Both the position numbers and the translations under genes were made by a program. This document shows positions 32,739 through 41,319 of a stretch of 50,650 nucleotides of DNA, piece by piece. Under the pieces are notes generated by a model that saw nothing but the letters and a program-made list of their open reading frames with translations, searched no databases and was not told the origin of the DNA. This DNA comes from Nitrospira sp. (GTDB lineage: Bacteria > Nitrospirota > Nitrospiria > Nitrospirales > Nitrospiraceae), in NCBI GenBank assembly GCA_024331085.1, contig JANDJG010000007.1:1-50650 (forward strand), written 5' to 3'. How positions within the stretch are numbered: the stretch's first letter is position 1; the number at the start of each line of letters is the position of its first letter.

Positions 32739-35048
32739 ATGAACGTCAAGCCGATGACGCAGACGCTTCGGGAACTCAACCTTAAAATCGAACAGGCCGA
32801 GCAGGTCAATCGAATCATCAAGCAGATTCAGTGCGCCACCAACCTCGACCAGATCGTCCTGGATCTCCACCACGACATTCTCAGCCTGTTCGACGCGCAG
32901 GACTTGACGCTGTTCGCGGTCGACGCGGACAAGAAGGAAATTTTCTTCAAAATCCCGCAGGTCGACAGCGTCGAAGAATTCCGCATCCCCATCACCGAGC
33001 AGAGCCTGGCCGGGTTCTGCGCGAAATACCTCCGCCCCGTCAACGTCGCCGACGCCTATAACGCCGCGGAGCTGCGGAGCATCCATCCCGCCCTGCTCCA
33101 CGACAGCACCTACGACAAGCGGACGGGCTTCAAAACCAAACAGGTGCTGACTTATCCGATCGTCGCCGACAACAAATATCTCATGGGCGTGATCCAGCTT
33201 TTGAACAAGAAAACCGGGTCGCGCTTCACGAGAAAGGACGAAGAGTCCGTCGCCGAAATCGCCAAGGCGCTCGGCACCGCCTTCTACAATCTGAAAAACA
33301 CGGCGAAGAAAAATCCCACACGCTTCGATCTGTTGCTCACCGGCAATCGTTTGACGCAAACCGATCTCGACAACGCGATCGCCGAATCACGCAAAGGCGT
33401 CAACGATCTGGAGACGATTCTGCTCGAAAAGTACAAGGTCCCCAAATCGGAGCTCGGCAAATCGCTGGCGCAGTTCTACAAGTGCCCTTACATCGAATAC
33501 AGCGAGCGCACCGTCATCGACGTCGAGCTCCTTAAAAACCTCAATCTTGACTACCTCAAAAAGAATCATTGGATCCCCCTCCGGCGGGACCGCACTTCGA
33601 TCGAAATCCTGACCGACGATCCCGGAGATCTGGATCGGGTTCAGGACATCAAACGAACGTTCCCCGGACTCAACATCCGATTCGCCGTCGGCTTGCGGCG
33701 CGACATCGCCCAATTTCTGGCCGCGGGGCAAGGGGACGGAGGAGGCCGCAAGCTGGATGAAAGCGTCTCCGACATTCTCGGCGAGCTCGTCACCGAGGCG
33801 CAAGCCGAAGCCATGGAAGAAGCGGCCGCGGGGGGGCTTGATGAAAACGACAGCGCCATCGTGCGCCTGGCGAACCAGATCATCGCCGACGCCTACCGGC
33901 AAAACGCATCGGACATTCACATCGAGCCTTATGGAGAAAAGCGCGAGACCGTCGTCCGTTTCCGCGTGGACGGCGAATGTTTCGAATACATGAAAATTCC
34001 CCAGAGCTACCGGCGCGCCATCGTCTCGCGGATCAAAATCATGGCCAGCCTTGACATCGCCGAGCGGCGCAAGCCGCAGGACGGAAAGATCAAATTCAAA
34101 TTGTCGGACACGAAGGAAATCGAACTCCGCGTCGCGACCATTCCCACGGCCGGATACAACGAGGACGTCGTGCTGCGCATCCTCGCCGCAAGCGAACCGC
34201 TGCCGCTCGATCAAATGGGATTTTCGGAACGCAATCTCAGGGCTCTCAAGGAAATCTCCGAAAAGCCCTACGGGATCATTCTCTGCGTGGGGCCGACCGG
34301 ATCGGGCAAAACGACCACGCTTCACTCCGTACTGGGCCATATCAACACGCCGGACATCAAGATCTGGACCGCCGAAGATCCGGTGGAAATCACCCAATAC
34401 GGATTGAGGCAAGTCCAAGTTCAACCGAAAATCGGCTTCACGTTCGCCGCAGCCATGCGCGCCTTCCTGCGCGCGGACCCGGACGTCATCATGGTCGGAG
34501 AAATGCGGGACAAGGAAACGGCCGACATGGGCATCGAGGCCTCTCTCACGGGCCATTTGGTGCTCAGCACCCTGCACACGAACAGCGCCGTGGAAACCGT
34601 CACCCGCCTGCTCGACATGGGTTGCGATCCCTTCAGCTTCGCCGACGCCATGCTGGGCGTCTTGGCTCAACGCCTTGCCCGACGCCTCTGCAAAGACTGC
34701 AAAGAACAGTACGTCTGCACGCCGGAGGAATACGCCGAACTCCGATCAGGCTATGGGGCGGAGCAATGGGACCAACTCGGAGTCAAACAGGATAATACGT
34801 TTCGCCTGTATCGAGCCAAAGGCTGCGAGACGTGCAACCGCTCCGGCTTCAGAGGACGCATCGCTCTTCATGAGCTGCTGCTCGGCACCGACGAAATCAA
34901 ACGCATGATCCAGCGAAGAGCCACTACGGAAGAGATGCTCAAGACCGCTCTCGCTCAGGGCATGACGACCCTTCTTCAAGACGGCATCCAAAAAGTGCTC
35001 CAGGGTCAGACCACCTACAAAGAAGTCAAGGCGGTCGCCATCAAATAG
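32739..35048 (+). CDS. GAF-domain PilB/GspE-family secretion or pilus ATPase
   Basis: A 769-residue hexameric-type assembly ATPase. The order is unusual: a GAF domain at about residues 20-185, then a degenerate GspE/MshE N-terminal domain (about 195-350), then the ATPase. The ATPase has Walker A GPTGSGKTT near residue 518, an Asp box, Walker B DVIMVGEMRD near 582, a His box TGHLVLSTLHTN, and a zinc site with CKDC and CETC pairs. The c-di-GMP-binding RLGxxL signature of MshEN is replaced by GNRLTQTDL, so direct c-di-GMP binding is doubtful. No other pilus or secretion genes are adjacent, so it is an orphan ATPase. Whether it drives a type IV pilus or type II secretion is unknown. Confidence 0.92.
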   Translation: MNVKPMTQTLRELNLKIEQAEQVNRIIKQIQCATNLDQIVLDLHHDILSLFDAQDLTLFAVDADKKEIFFKIPQVDSVEEFRIPITEQSLAGFCAKYLRPVNVADAYNAAELRSIHPALLHDSTYDKRTGFKTKQVLTYPIVADNKYLMGVIQLLNKKTGSRFTRKDEESVAEIAKALGTAFYNLKNTAKKNPTRFDLLLTGNRLTQTDLDNAIAESRKGVNDLETILLEKYKVPKSELGKSLAQFYKCPYIEYSERTVIDVELLKNLNLDYLKKNHWIPLRRDRTSIEILTDDPGDLDRVQDIKRTFPGLNIRFAVGLRRDIAQFLAAGQGDGGGRKLDESVSDILGELVTEAQAEAMEEAAAGGLDENDSAIVRLANQIIADAYRQNASDIHIEPYGEKRETVVRFRVDGECFEYMKIPQSYRRAIVSRIKIMASLDIAERRKPQDGKIKFKLSDTKEIELRVATIPTAGYNEDVVLRILAASEPLPLDQMGFSERNLRALKEISEKPYGIILCVGPTGSGKTTTLHSVLGHINTPDIKIWTAEDPVEITQYGLRQVQVQPKIGFTFAAAMRAFLRADPDVIMVGEMRDKETADMGIEASLTGHLVLSTLHTNSAVETVTRLLDMGCDPFSFADAMLGVLAQRLARRLCKDCKEQYVCTPEEYAELRSGYGAEQWDQLGVKQDNTFRLYRAKGCETCNRSGFRGRIALHELLLGTDEIKRMIQRRATTEEMLKTALAQGMTTLLQDGIQKVLQGQTTYKEVKAVAIK

Positions 35049-35244
35049 ATCCTCGCTTCTTCCTAAGAACGCGCCCTCTTCCGAACAACTTTTTGAGAGC
35101 AGAAGAGATCCGGCGATCCAAGAAAATGTCGGGCAAGACATCGCGCGGTATTGAGCAATGCGACCGGCAGAAATCGCCGTGAGGGAAGCCGGCTGGCAAC
35201 GGCAACGTGTGTCGGCGAGTCGATGAGATCGACGAGCCGAAGGG

Positions 35245-35646
35245 TCAGGGAACAGACACAGGGAACTGCCGCGAGGAACGGCGAGAAAGCGTGTGAAGGC
35301 CGGCATCGGCTATCAGCGAACGATCGTCGAACTCGATACCATAGGTCTGCGCTCTTCCCCAACGAACGGTCGCGAGCTCGATGATCGTGGGAGAGGTATG
35401 ATGCGGAAGTTGCAGGCTGAGTGCGATGCGATCGCCGGGCGAGATCACCGCCTCGGTCATCATTCGGGCACCCTTTGCAGACATGTCATAGACGACCCCG
35501 ACGTCGCCTTGTTCGACGGCAAGCCGCCGATTCGGACTGACCAACGCAAACAAACATGGAAACGGCGTCGCTAGACGAACGCGACAATGGCGGCGCAACT
35601 GAGCGAACCGTCGTTCTTTGGCCGTCTCGACATTTATTGTTTCCAT
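35245..35646 (-). CDS. PilZ-domain protein, c-di-GMP receptor
   Basis: A 133-residue single-domain PilZ protein. The c-di-GMP-binding elements are an Arg-rich RRHCRVR (RxxxR) near residue 18 and DMSAKGA (D/NxSxxG) near residue 54, followed by the beta-barrel ISPGDRIALSLQLP and TVRWGRAQTYGIEF. The motif residues are kept, so binding is likely. ATG 35646 has AGAGGAG at good spacing. It is convergent with the PilB-like ATPase gene, 196 bp away, and may transmit c-di-GMP to motility or secretion machinery. Confidence 0.88.
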   Translation of the reverse strand: METINVETAKERRFAQLRRHCRVRLATPFPCLFALVSPNRRLAVEQGDVGVVYDMSAKGARMMTEAVISPGDRIALSLQLPHHTSPTIIELATVRWGRAQTYGIEFDDRSLIADAGLHTLSRRSSRQFPVSVP

Positions 35647-36018
35647 CCCGGCGCTCCTCTTTCAAATCCCTTTTCGTATCACCTGCCGTCGAGCGAACCG
35701 GTCATGCCAGGAAACCGATCGAACTTTTCACCGTCGCCGACAGCGGGAATTCCCTCAAAAGAATGGTCGTCGTGTACGCTTGTCTTCTCACGACGACCAT
35801 TCGAAATCCAACTGTATCTCACAAACAGCCTTCGGCAAATTGTTTTGAACTTTCCCGTCGGCCGCCATCGCCATGTTTGCCATATGGACCGATGTATCTC
35901 GATGATCCGTCACCGAGCGCAGGAGATCGATCGGCCGATGGGTCATTAGGCGGAACCGACGTTCTGAGTCTTTCGTCCCATGGCAGAGGGCACATGAACT
36001 TTCACCCTCTAAAAACTT
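35647..36018. other. Gene-free divergent region between PilZ and kimA-like genes
   Basis: About 370 bp with only short, unconvincing ORFs (for example 35556-36023 and 35587-35949, which lack ribosome-binding sites). It carries the perfect inverted repeat at 35761-35802 and ends at the kimA promoter. No tRNA or known riboswitch is recognised. Confidence 0.6.
35761..35802. repeat. Perfect 14-bp inverted repeat
   Basis: GAATGGTCGTCGTG (35761-35774) and CACGACGACCATTC (35789-35802), with a 14-nt loop. There is no T-tract on either side. It lies about 115 bp upstream of the PilZ start and 234 bp upstream of the kimA start, beyond the kimA promoter. Confidence 0.8.
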
Positions 36019-36030
36019 TATGAGATAATG
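36001..36030 (+). promoter_or_regulatory. Promoter of the kimA-like gene, leaderless
   Basis: TTCACC (36001-36006), 17-nt spacer, extended -10 TGAGATAAT (36021-36029) ending 6 nt before ATG 36036. The box TATGAGATAATG (36019-36030) is identical to that of nrdJ and at the same distance. Confidence 0.6.
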
Positions 36031-36035
36031 ACGTT

Positions 36036-37859
36036 ATGTTTCTCAAACGCTGGCTGGTCGGCGACCCGCTGAAGACAACCCAGGCCGGAGACCAGCGGTT
36101 GTCAAAAACCCTCGCGCTCGCCATTTTTTCCTCCAACAACATTTCTTCCGTTGCATACGCGACGGAAGAAATCTTGTTGGTTCTCGTTCTGGGAGGCGCG
36201 GCCGCCATCGCATGGTCGATTCCGGTCAGTCTTGCCATTCTGTTCCTCGTGCTGATTCTCACCATTTCTTATCGCCAAATCATCTACGAATATCCTGAAG
36301 GGGGAGGAGCCTATACCGTCGCCAAAGCGAACCTGGGGGAGCTGCCGTCGTTGGTCGCGGCCGGGGCCTTGATGATCAGCTACGTCGTCACCGTGGCGGT
36401 CAGCATCGCAGCGGGAATCGCGGCGCTCACTTCGGCGATCCCGAGTCTCTTCCCCCATCGTGAAGCGCTCGGACTTGTGACGATTCTCTTCATCGTCATC
36501 ATGAACTTGCGCGGTGTCCGGGAGTCGGGCACGTTTTTTTCCATCCCGACGTACTTCGCCATCGCCGGACTTAGTCTGCTCGTCATCGTGGGAGTGGCGC
36601 GATCCCTGTTCGATCCGAGACTCGATCCGGCGACGGGAGCTTCGGCTTCCCCGATCGAGCAGGCGGAACCCATCACGCTGTTTTTGCTTCTTCGGGCCTT
36701 TGCGGTCGGCTGCTCGGCGGTCACCGGCATGGAGGTCATCTCGAACGGCGTGAAGGCGTTTCGTTACCCAGAATCCAAAAACGCCGCCGTGACCATGATT
36801 TGGATGTCTCTCATTTTAGGCTCGCTCTTTATGGGAGTGAGCTGGATGGCCTATCACTACCACGTGATTCCGAAACCCGATGAGACGGTCGTCTCCCAAC
36901 TGGCCCGTCTGACGTTCGGAACCGGCGCGCTGTATTACGCCGTCCAAATCGGCACCATGATTCTCTTGATCCTGGCCGCCAACAGTGCGTTCGCGGGTTT
37001 TCCCCATTTGGCGTCGATCCTGGCCAGAGACGGATTCATGCCGCATCAAATGGCGTCGATCGGCGATCGTCTGGTCTTCTCCAACGGCATCATCCTCCTG
37101 GGAGTGTTCGCCTGCCTGCTGCTCGTCATGTTTGAAGGAGACACCCACGCGCTGATCCCGCTCTACGCCATCGGGGTGTTTGTGTCTTTCACCATTTCTC
37201 AGTCGGGAATGGTTCAAAGTTGGCTCAAACGCAAGGGGGAACACTGGAAAGAAAAACTCGTCGTCAACGGCGTGGGGGCGCTGACGACCGGCATCGCCAC
37301 GCTCATCATCGCCACGACGAAGTTCTGGGACGGCTCATGGATCGTTCTCTTCCTGATTCCTCTCCTGATCCTCATGTTTCGCAGCATCCGATCACACTAC
37401 TTGGCCGTCAAGGAGCAGATCGCGCTCGCGCGGGATTCCCGCCCTCCCCATCCCAGGCGAAACCTGGTGCTCCTTCCGATCAGCGGAGTGAACAAATCGG
37501 TGGTGCGGGCCGTCGATTACGCCAGAAGTCGCGGCGGAGAAATCAGGGCGATTTTGGTGGACGTCAACAAAGAAGAAACCGCCCTTGCGGAAATCCAGTG
37601 GGCGCAATGGGGCTGCGGCATTCCCTTGATCGTTCTGCCGTCTCCTTACCGTTCCGTGCTGGGATCGATCATGGACTTTATCGAAGAGCAACGGCAAAAA
37701 GATCCGGATTGCTGGATCACCGTCGTGCTCCCCGAAATTCTCCCGGCGCGTTGGTGGCAAAACATTCTGCACAACCAGCGGGCGCTCATGTTGAAAGCCG
37801 CACTGCTGTTCAAAGAGCGGGTGGTTTTGACCGACGTGCCGTTCCATTTGACAAGGTAA
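36036..37859 (+). CDS. kimA: KimA-like APC-family potassium permease
   Basis: A 607-residue permease with about 12 membrane helices followed by a ~140-residue cytosolic domain. The start (RWLVGDPLKT, then QRLSKTLALAIFSS) and SSVAYATEEILL and YPEGGGAYTVAK closely follow Bacillus KimA/YdaO, a high-affinity K+ importer inhibited by c-di-AMP. The C-terminal domain (NLVLLPISGVNKSVVRAVDYARS onward, cited in part) resembles the universal-stress-like regulatory domain of KimA. Amino-acid transport cannot be fully excluded for this superfamily, but the length and N-terminal motif favour KimA. It has a leaderless promoter. Confidence 0.85.
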   Translation: MFLKRWLVGDPLKTTQAGDQRLSKTLALAIFSSNNISSVAYATEEILLVLVLGGAAAIAWSIPVSLAILFLVLILTISYRQIIYEYPEGGGAYTVAKANLGELPSLVAAGALMISYVVTVAVSIAAGIAALTSAIPSLFPHREALGLVTILFIVIMNLRGVRESGTFFSIPTYFAIAGLSLLVIVGVARSLFDPRLDPATGASASPIEQAEPITLFLLLRAFAVGCSAVTGMEVISNGVKAFRYPESKNAAVTMIWMSLILGSLFMGVSWMAYHYHVIPKPDETVVSQLARLTFGTGALYYAVQIGTMILLILAANSAFAGFPHLASILARDGFMPHQMASIGDRLVFSNGIILLGVFACLLLVMFEGDTHALIPLYAIGVFVSFTISQSGMVQSWLKRKGEHWKEKLVVNGVGALTTGIATLIIATTKFWDGSWIVLFLIPLLILMFRSIRSHYLAVKEQIALARDSRPPHPRRNLVLLPISGVNKSVVRAVDYARSRGGEIRAILVDVNKEETALAEIQWAQWGCGIPLIVLPSPYRSVLGSIMDFIEEQRQKDPDCWITVVLPEILPARWWQNILHNQRALMLKAALLFKERVVLTDVPFHLTR

Positions 37860-37864
37860 GGGGA

Positions 37865-38926
37865 ATGCGAACAACCGGAGGACGAACGGATCATCTGATG
37901 CGCGCGATGGGGCTTGCGTCCGCCCTTGCGAGCTTCGCCGCGCCGTGGAGCGTCGAGACCGCCTCCGCCTTCAAGGTCATCGAACCATCGGAAGGCGCCG
38001 CTCTCAAGGCCGGCGACATCGTCACCGCGCGCGTGGACTTGGGCACGGACCGCGGCATCGTCAAGGTCCGCTACTATTGGTATCGCGAAGGAGACGAGGT
38101 TTTGGTCGGACAGGACGACGCGACGGCCACAGGCTCGATTATCGCGCCCGTGGCTATGATCGGAGAGGCCGAACACGATCCGCCGTTCGGAGGGCCCTTG
38201 CCCGTTCCGCAAGATGGAATCGGACCGATGCGATTGTTGGCGGTCGCGGACGTCTCACGGGGACGACTCGGCACCCGTTCCGTGTTCGATGAAATCATCG
38301 TACGCGTGGAACCGGAGGCCGTCCTTCGCGCCATTGACTTTGAGACCGACAAACCTCTGCAACTCGGTCGGACCGGGCAATCGTCCGCTTTCGGTCACGT
38401 AGATTCTCTGGGAAAAATCTTCGAATTACCGGTCGTCGGCGAATTCTCCGACGGCGTGACCCGTAGAATCACGGGGCCTGCGACGGGCACCGTCTATGAT
38501 TCATCCGATCCCCGCGTCATCAAAGTCCTCCCGGACGGCCTCTTGCAGATCACGGGCAACGGCAAGACGACCATCACCGTCTCGAATCGCGGCAAACAAG
38601 CGCATCTGGACGTGGAAGTCAACGTCAACGACGAGCCCAACGAGCCGCCTCTCGCGGACGCCGGAACCGACAAAACCGTGAAAGCCGGGACGAAAGTGAA
38701 ACTGACCGGCATAAAGAGCCGGGATCCCGAAGGGGACGCGCTCTACTACAGTTGGAGTCAGGTGCGCGGCAGCAAAGTCTCGCTGCTTGACGCCGATAAC
38801 TCCGAAGCCTCCTTCCTTGCGCCGCCCGTTTCGGAGCCGAGGACCTACCGGTTCAAACTACGGGTGACGGATAAGAGAGGCGCGGACAGTCTCCCGGCGT
38901 TCGTCAATGTGACGGTGGAACCGTAG
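37865..38926 (+). CDS. Exported protein with Ig-like domains
   Basis: A 353-residue secreted protein. An N-terminal signal peptide (MRAMGLASALASFAAPWSVETASA, cited in part) is followed by three beta-rich regions. The first begins FKVIEPSEGAALKAGDIV (Ig/Y_Y_Y-like). The middle region with VIKVLPDGLLQITGNGKTTITVSN resembles a bacterial Ig-like group 2 domain. The last (ADAGTDKTVKAGTKVKLTGIKS, cited in part, then DPEGDALYYSWSQV) is PKD/K319L-like. The overall picture is a cell-surface or periplasmic adhesive protein. ATG 37865 follows AAGGGGA closely; ATG 37898 is an alternative. It starts 5 bp after the kimA-like gene and is likely cotranscribed. Confidence 0.78.
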   Translation: MRTTGGRTDHLMRAMGLASALASFAAPWSVETASAFKVIEPSEGAALKAGDIVTARVDLGTDRGIVKVRYYWYREGDEVLVGQDDATATGSIIAPVAMIGEAEHDPPFGGPLPVPQDGIGPMRLLAVADVSRGRLGTRSVFDEIIVRVEPEAVLRAIDFETDKPLQLGRTGQSSAFGHVDSLGKIFELPVVGEFSDGVTRRITGPATGTVYDSSDPRVIKVLPDGLLQITGNGKTTITVSNRGKQAHLDVEVNVNDEPNEPPLADAGTDKTVKAGTKVKLTGIKSRDPEGDALYYSWSQVRGSKVSLLDADNSEASFLAPPVSEPRTYRFKLRVTDKRGADSLPAFVNVTVEP

Positions 38927-39003
38927 AGGCTCAGAGGGTCCGCCTACCGTCGAACTCCGACGACCCCAACGACCATAAAGCGCCGCCCCCTCAGGCATCG
39001 TCT

Positions 39004-40572
39004 CTACACCTCGCTCAACCGCATCGGCCCGTAAGTCGCACGGGCTTTCTTCAATTGTTCGACGTGGCGTCGGAGAGCCGGCCCGAACGTGGAACGCAGC
39101 ACGTCGCCGCGATAGAGTACAAGGCGGTCTTCGACTTCGGCGATGGCCTCCTCCATCTGGCGAACCAATCGACGACCCGACCCGGTCAGCCAGCCGAAAC
39201 GACGGTCGGCGTACCGTAAATCCTGCAAAGAGTATCGCACGGATTCGATTTCCTCCAACCCTCGGAATCTGGCCCGTTGCAAATCGCGCCGCGTCAGCCC
39301 CGCGCGCTTCCATTGTTTGCTTCCCTCCCGACCGGACGCCCATGATGAGAGCCGCTCGAACAGCATGGCGCCCATCGTGAACGTAAATGCGGCGTGCAGA
39401 ATGCCGCGAAGGGGGCGGAGGCTTCGTCGCCAGGGTGAATAGAAAATCCGCTGATTGCGATCGCCGCGATACATGACGGACTTGCGCAACAACAGATTCA
39501 AGTGGTGGTGGCTGTTTTCATGGATCAGATCGTCGATCAGGTCGAGATTGTCGCGATCGAAACAGTTGATGAAAGACAAGCCGGGCCTGTGCCGATAGCT
39601 GAAGCTGACGACCCCCTTGGCCTTCAACGGCACGATCCGCGACGTGAGCAATTCCAAAACCGCGTGGCCGTCGGGCCAGGCCGCTCGAATCGTGTACCAG
39701 GCACGGCGGATTCTCTTGACCTGCTTCAGATCCGTCGGTTGAACCTTCCGAGGAGAGCGGTCGCTTCCATAAACAAGAGTGGGACCGATCGTCACAGGGC
39801 CATGAGTCGTGTCCGCCACTTTCGACTCAGCCCGTCGCCTCCAAAGCCATCGCTCTTTTCCTTTCTCCCGAGACCAAATCGGAACAGTCGCGCGTCCGAG
39901 CCGCAGGGCTATTTTCTCGGCCTCAACGAAAAACACCGATCGGCCGGGAGACCGTCGCAAGACACGGCGAACGGGATCGGGCGCCTCACACCACTCATCG
40001 TCCAGACCGACGGGAATCGCGGCCGGTGGATCGGCCCGCTCAAAGTTCGCATCAAGCGAACCGACCATCGACCATCCCGACAATGTTTGCCGCCCGACCC
40101 ATTTCGTCGCACGCACGGGGTCGAAGAACAACGCTTCCTGCGTCACTTCCCGGGCCAGACGGCCGCAGAGCGACGAGAGCCGTTTTTCAAAACCCGAAAC
40201 GGTCGGGACGCCGGAAGGAAAGAGATCGGACAGATAACTGTTCTCGAAAAATTTGTCCTGGCATTCGGCGAAAAGCTGCCGCATGAACTCCTTTCGATCC
40301 GGTTCCACTTCCCACTGTTGGAGAAGATCGAGAAAATAGACCAGATCGTTGAGCGTCTCGATCCATCCGACGACCTTCCAGGTGGAAAACCTCGCCAGGT
40401 CCAGGGAACGGCCGAGTTGTTCGAACAGCCCGACGGGGAGATTCAGGCGAGACGATACGTCCCGATAATCGGTCCGTAATTCCCGACAAAGATCTTGCAG
40501 CAACCGGCTCATAGACAGTCGGAATTCAGCCGTCAGTTGCGCCAGAGCCTGCGGGTTTAACAGTGTCGTCAT
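39004..40572 (-). CDS. HExxH protein resembling 2-oxoglutarate peptide beta-hydroxylases
   Basis: A 522-residue protein with DDLIHENSHHHLNLLL at about residues 348-362, giving His351, Glu352 and His355. About 35 residues later FYSPWRRSLRPLRGILHA adds a third His (near 393). This HExxH ... PWR ... RPxxGxxH arrangement is what I associate with the HEXXH-motif family (TIGR04267), now assigned to 2-oxoglutarate-dependent peptide beta-hydroxylases that modify ribosomal peptides. The N-terminal ~330 residues are not recognisable. It lacks an obvious signal peptide. No precursor peptide or radical-SAM enzyme is adjacent. A zinc peptidase is the alternative. The start at ATG 40572 lacks a Shine-Dalgarno sequence. 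Confidence 0.65.
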   Translation of the reverse strand: MTTLLNPQALAQLTAEFRLSMSRLLQDLCRELRTDYRDVSSRLNLPVGLFEQLGRSLDLARFSTWKVVGWIETLNDLVYFLDLLQQWEVEPDRKEFMRQLFAECQDKFFENSYLSDLFPSGVPTVSGFEKRLSSLCGRLAREVTQEALFFDPVRATKWVGRQTLSGWSMVGSLDANFERADPPAAIPVGLDDEWCEAPDPVRRVLRRSPGRSVFFVEAEKIALRLGRATVPIWSREKGKERWLWRRRAESKVADTTHGPVTIGPTLVYGSDRSPRKVQPTDLKQVKRIRRAWYTIRAAWPDGHAVLELLTSRIVPLKAKGVVSFSYRHRPGLSFINCFDRDNLDLIDDLIHENSHHHLNLLLRKSVMYRGDRNQRIFYSPWRRSLRPLRGILHAAFTFTMGAMLFERLSSWASGREGSKQWKRAGLTRRDLQRARFRGLEEIESVRYSLQDLRYADRRFGWLTGSGRRLVRQMEEAIAEVEDRLVLYRGDVLRSTFGPALRRHVEQLKKARATYGPMRLSEV

Positions 40573-40848
40573 GAGGATTCGAGATCAGACCACCCGTGCG
40601 CCGGCACTGTAACCCAGAGGAGGGAAAGCTGCAATGAGGAAACGGTCTTCGCGAAAATGAACGGGCTGCGTCAGGTCCTCGTGGTCTCAAAGCCGACCAC
40701 GCCGTGCGAGAGATCGGCTTCGACGAATCAATTGCCGACGGTGACACTAAGATTCAGACAAGATTCAGGTCGGACCGGTTCGGATCGGGACCGTCCTGGC
40801 TCGCCGAGGCTTCACCCGTCACGCTCGATGAAGCGGCGCCCCTTTTCT

Positions 40849-41073
40849 CTATGCGGCTTTGGGGAGTCTGGATCGAGACGGTCTTTGATCATCGCGTTTC
40901 AGCATCGCCGATTCACCGGTTCGCCGACGCATCCGATTCCGATGAATAACAGGGTCCACGATATTGCCACATGACACACAACGCAGACCTCGAATCCACA
41001 TCGAGGCATAACTCTCTCGAATATCGAGAAGATCGTCCTCCACCATGAGACCCCGACATCTTGAGCAATTCAT
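40849..41073 (-). CDS. Small zinc-ribbon protein
   Basis: A 74-residue ORF from ATG 41073 with CGGAGA 8 nt upstream. Cys pairs CSRC near the N-terminus and CVSC after residue 30 form a zinc ribbon: MNCSRCRGLMVEDDL, then RCVSCGNIVDPVIHRNR. The pattern (CxxCxGLMV ... RCxxCGxxxDPVIxxNR) is one I associate with short orphan proteins common in Nitrospirota; that association is from memory. The last ~28 residues are basic and perhaps disordered. The nearest same-strand gene, the HExxH protein, starts 276 bp downstream of this stop. Confidence 0.62.
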   Translation of the reverse strand: MNCSRCRGLMVEDDLLDIRESYASMWIRGLRCVSCGNIVDPVIHRNRMRRRTGESAMLKRDDQRPSRSRLPKAA

Positions 41074-41319
41074 ACAAATCTCCGGGCGAATAATGACTAT
41101 CGCCGTCGCCGGCCTCTTTGATCAGTCAGTTCTCTAAAGTGAGAGCAATGACGATGCCACACTCGTCCTTTTCCGGTTCTTGCTTGTTCGTAAAGACAAT
41201 CGTAGAGTGAGGCGTCGACGGCTCCCTGACGAGGACACAATTTATGGCCCCGACGACTTTCTTTCGACACCATCGACGCCCCGCTCTTATTCGATTCGGA
41301 AGGGGCGACACCGGATTTG

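Noticed and set aside
35556..36023. 155-codon plus-strand ORF between PilZ and kimA-like genes
   Set aside because: Starts inside the PilZ gene on the opposite strand, no ribosome-binding site, Ser/Pro/Arg-rich translation without structure.
35647..36035. c-di-AMP (ydaO) riboswitch upstream of kimA
   Set aside because: No recognisable conserved core and the promoter seems to give a leaderless mRNA.
41126..41311. 61-codon minus-strand ORF upstream of the zinc-ribbon gene
   Set aside because: GTG start without ribosome-binding site and no recognisable motif; could be real but is not supportable.
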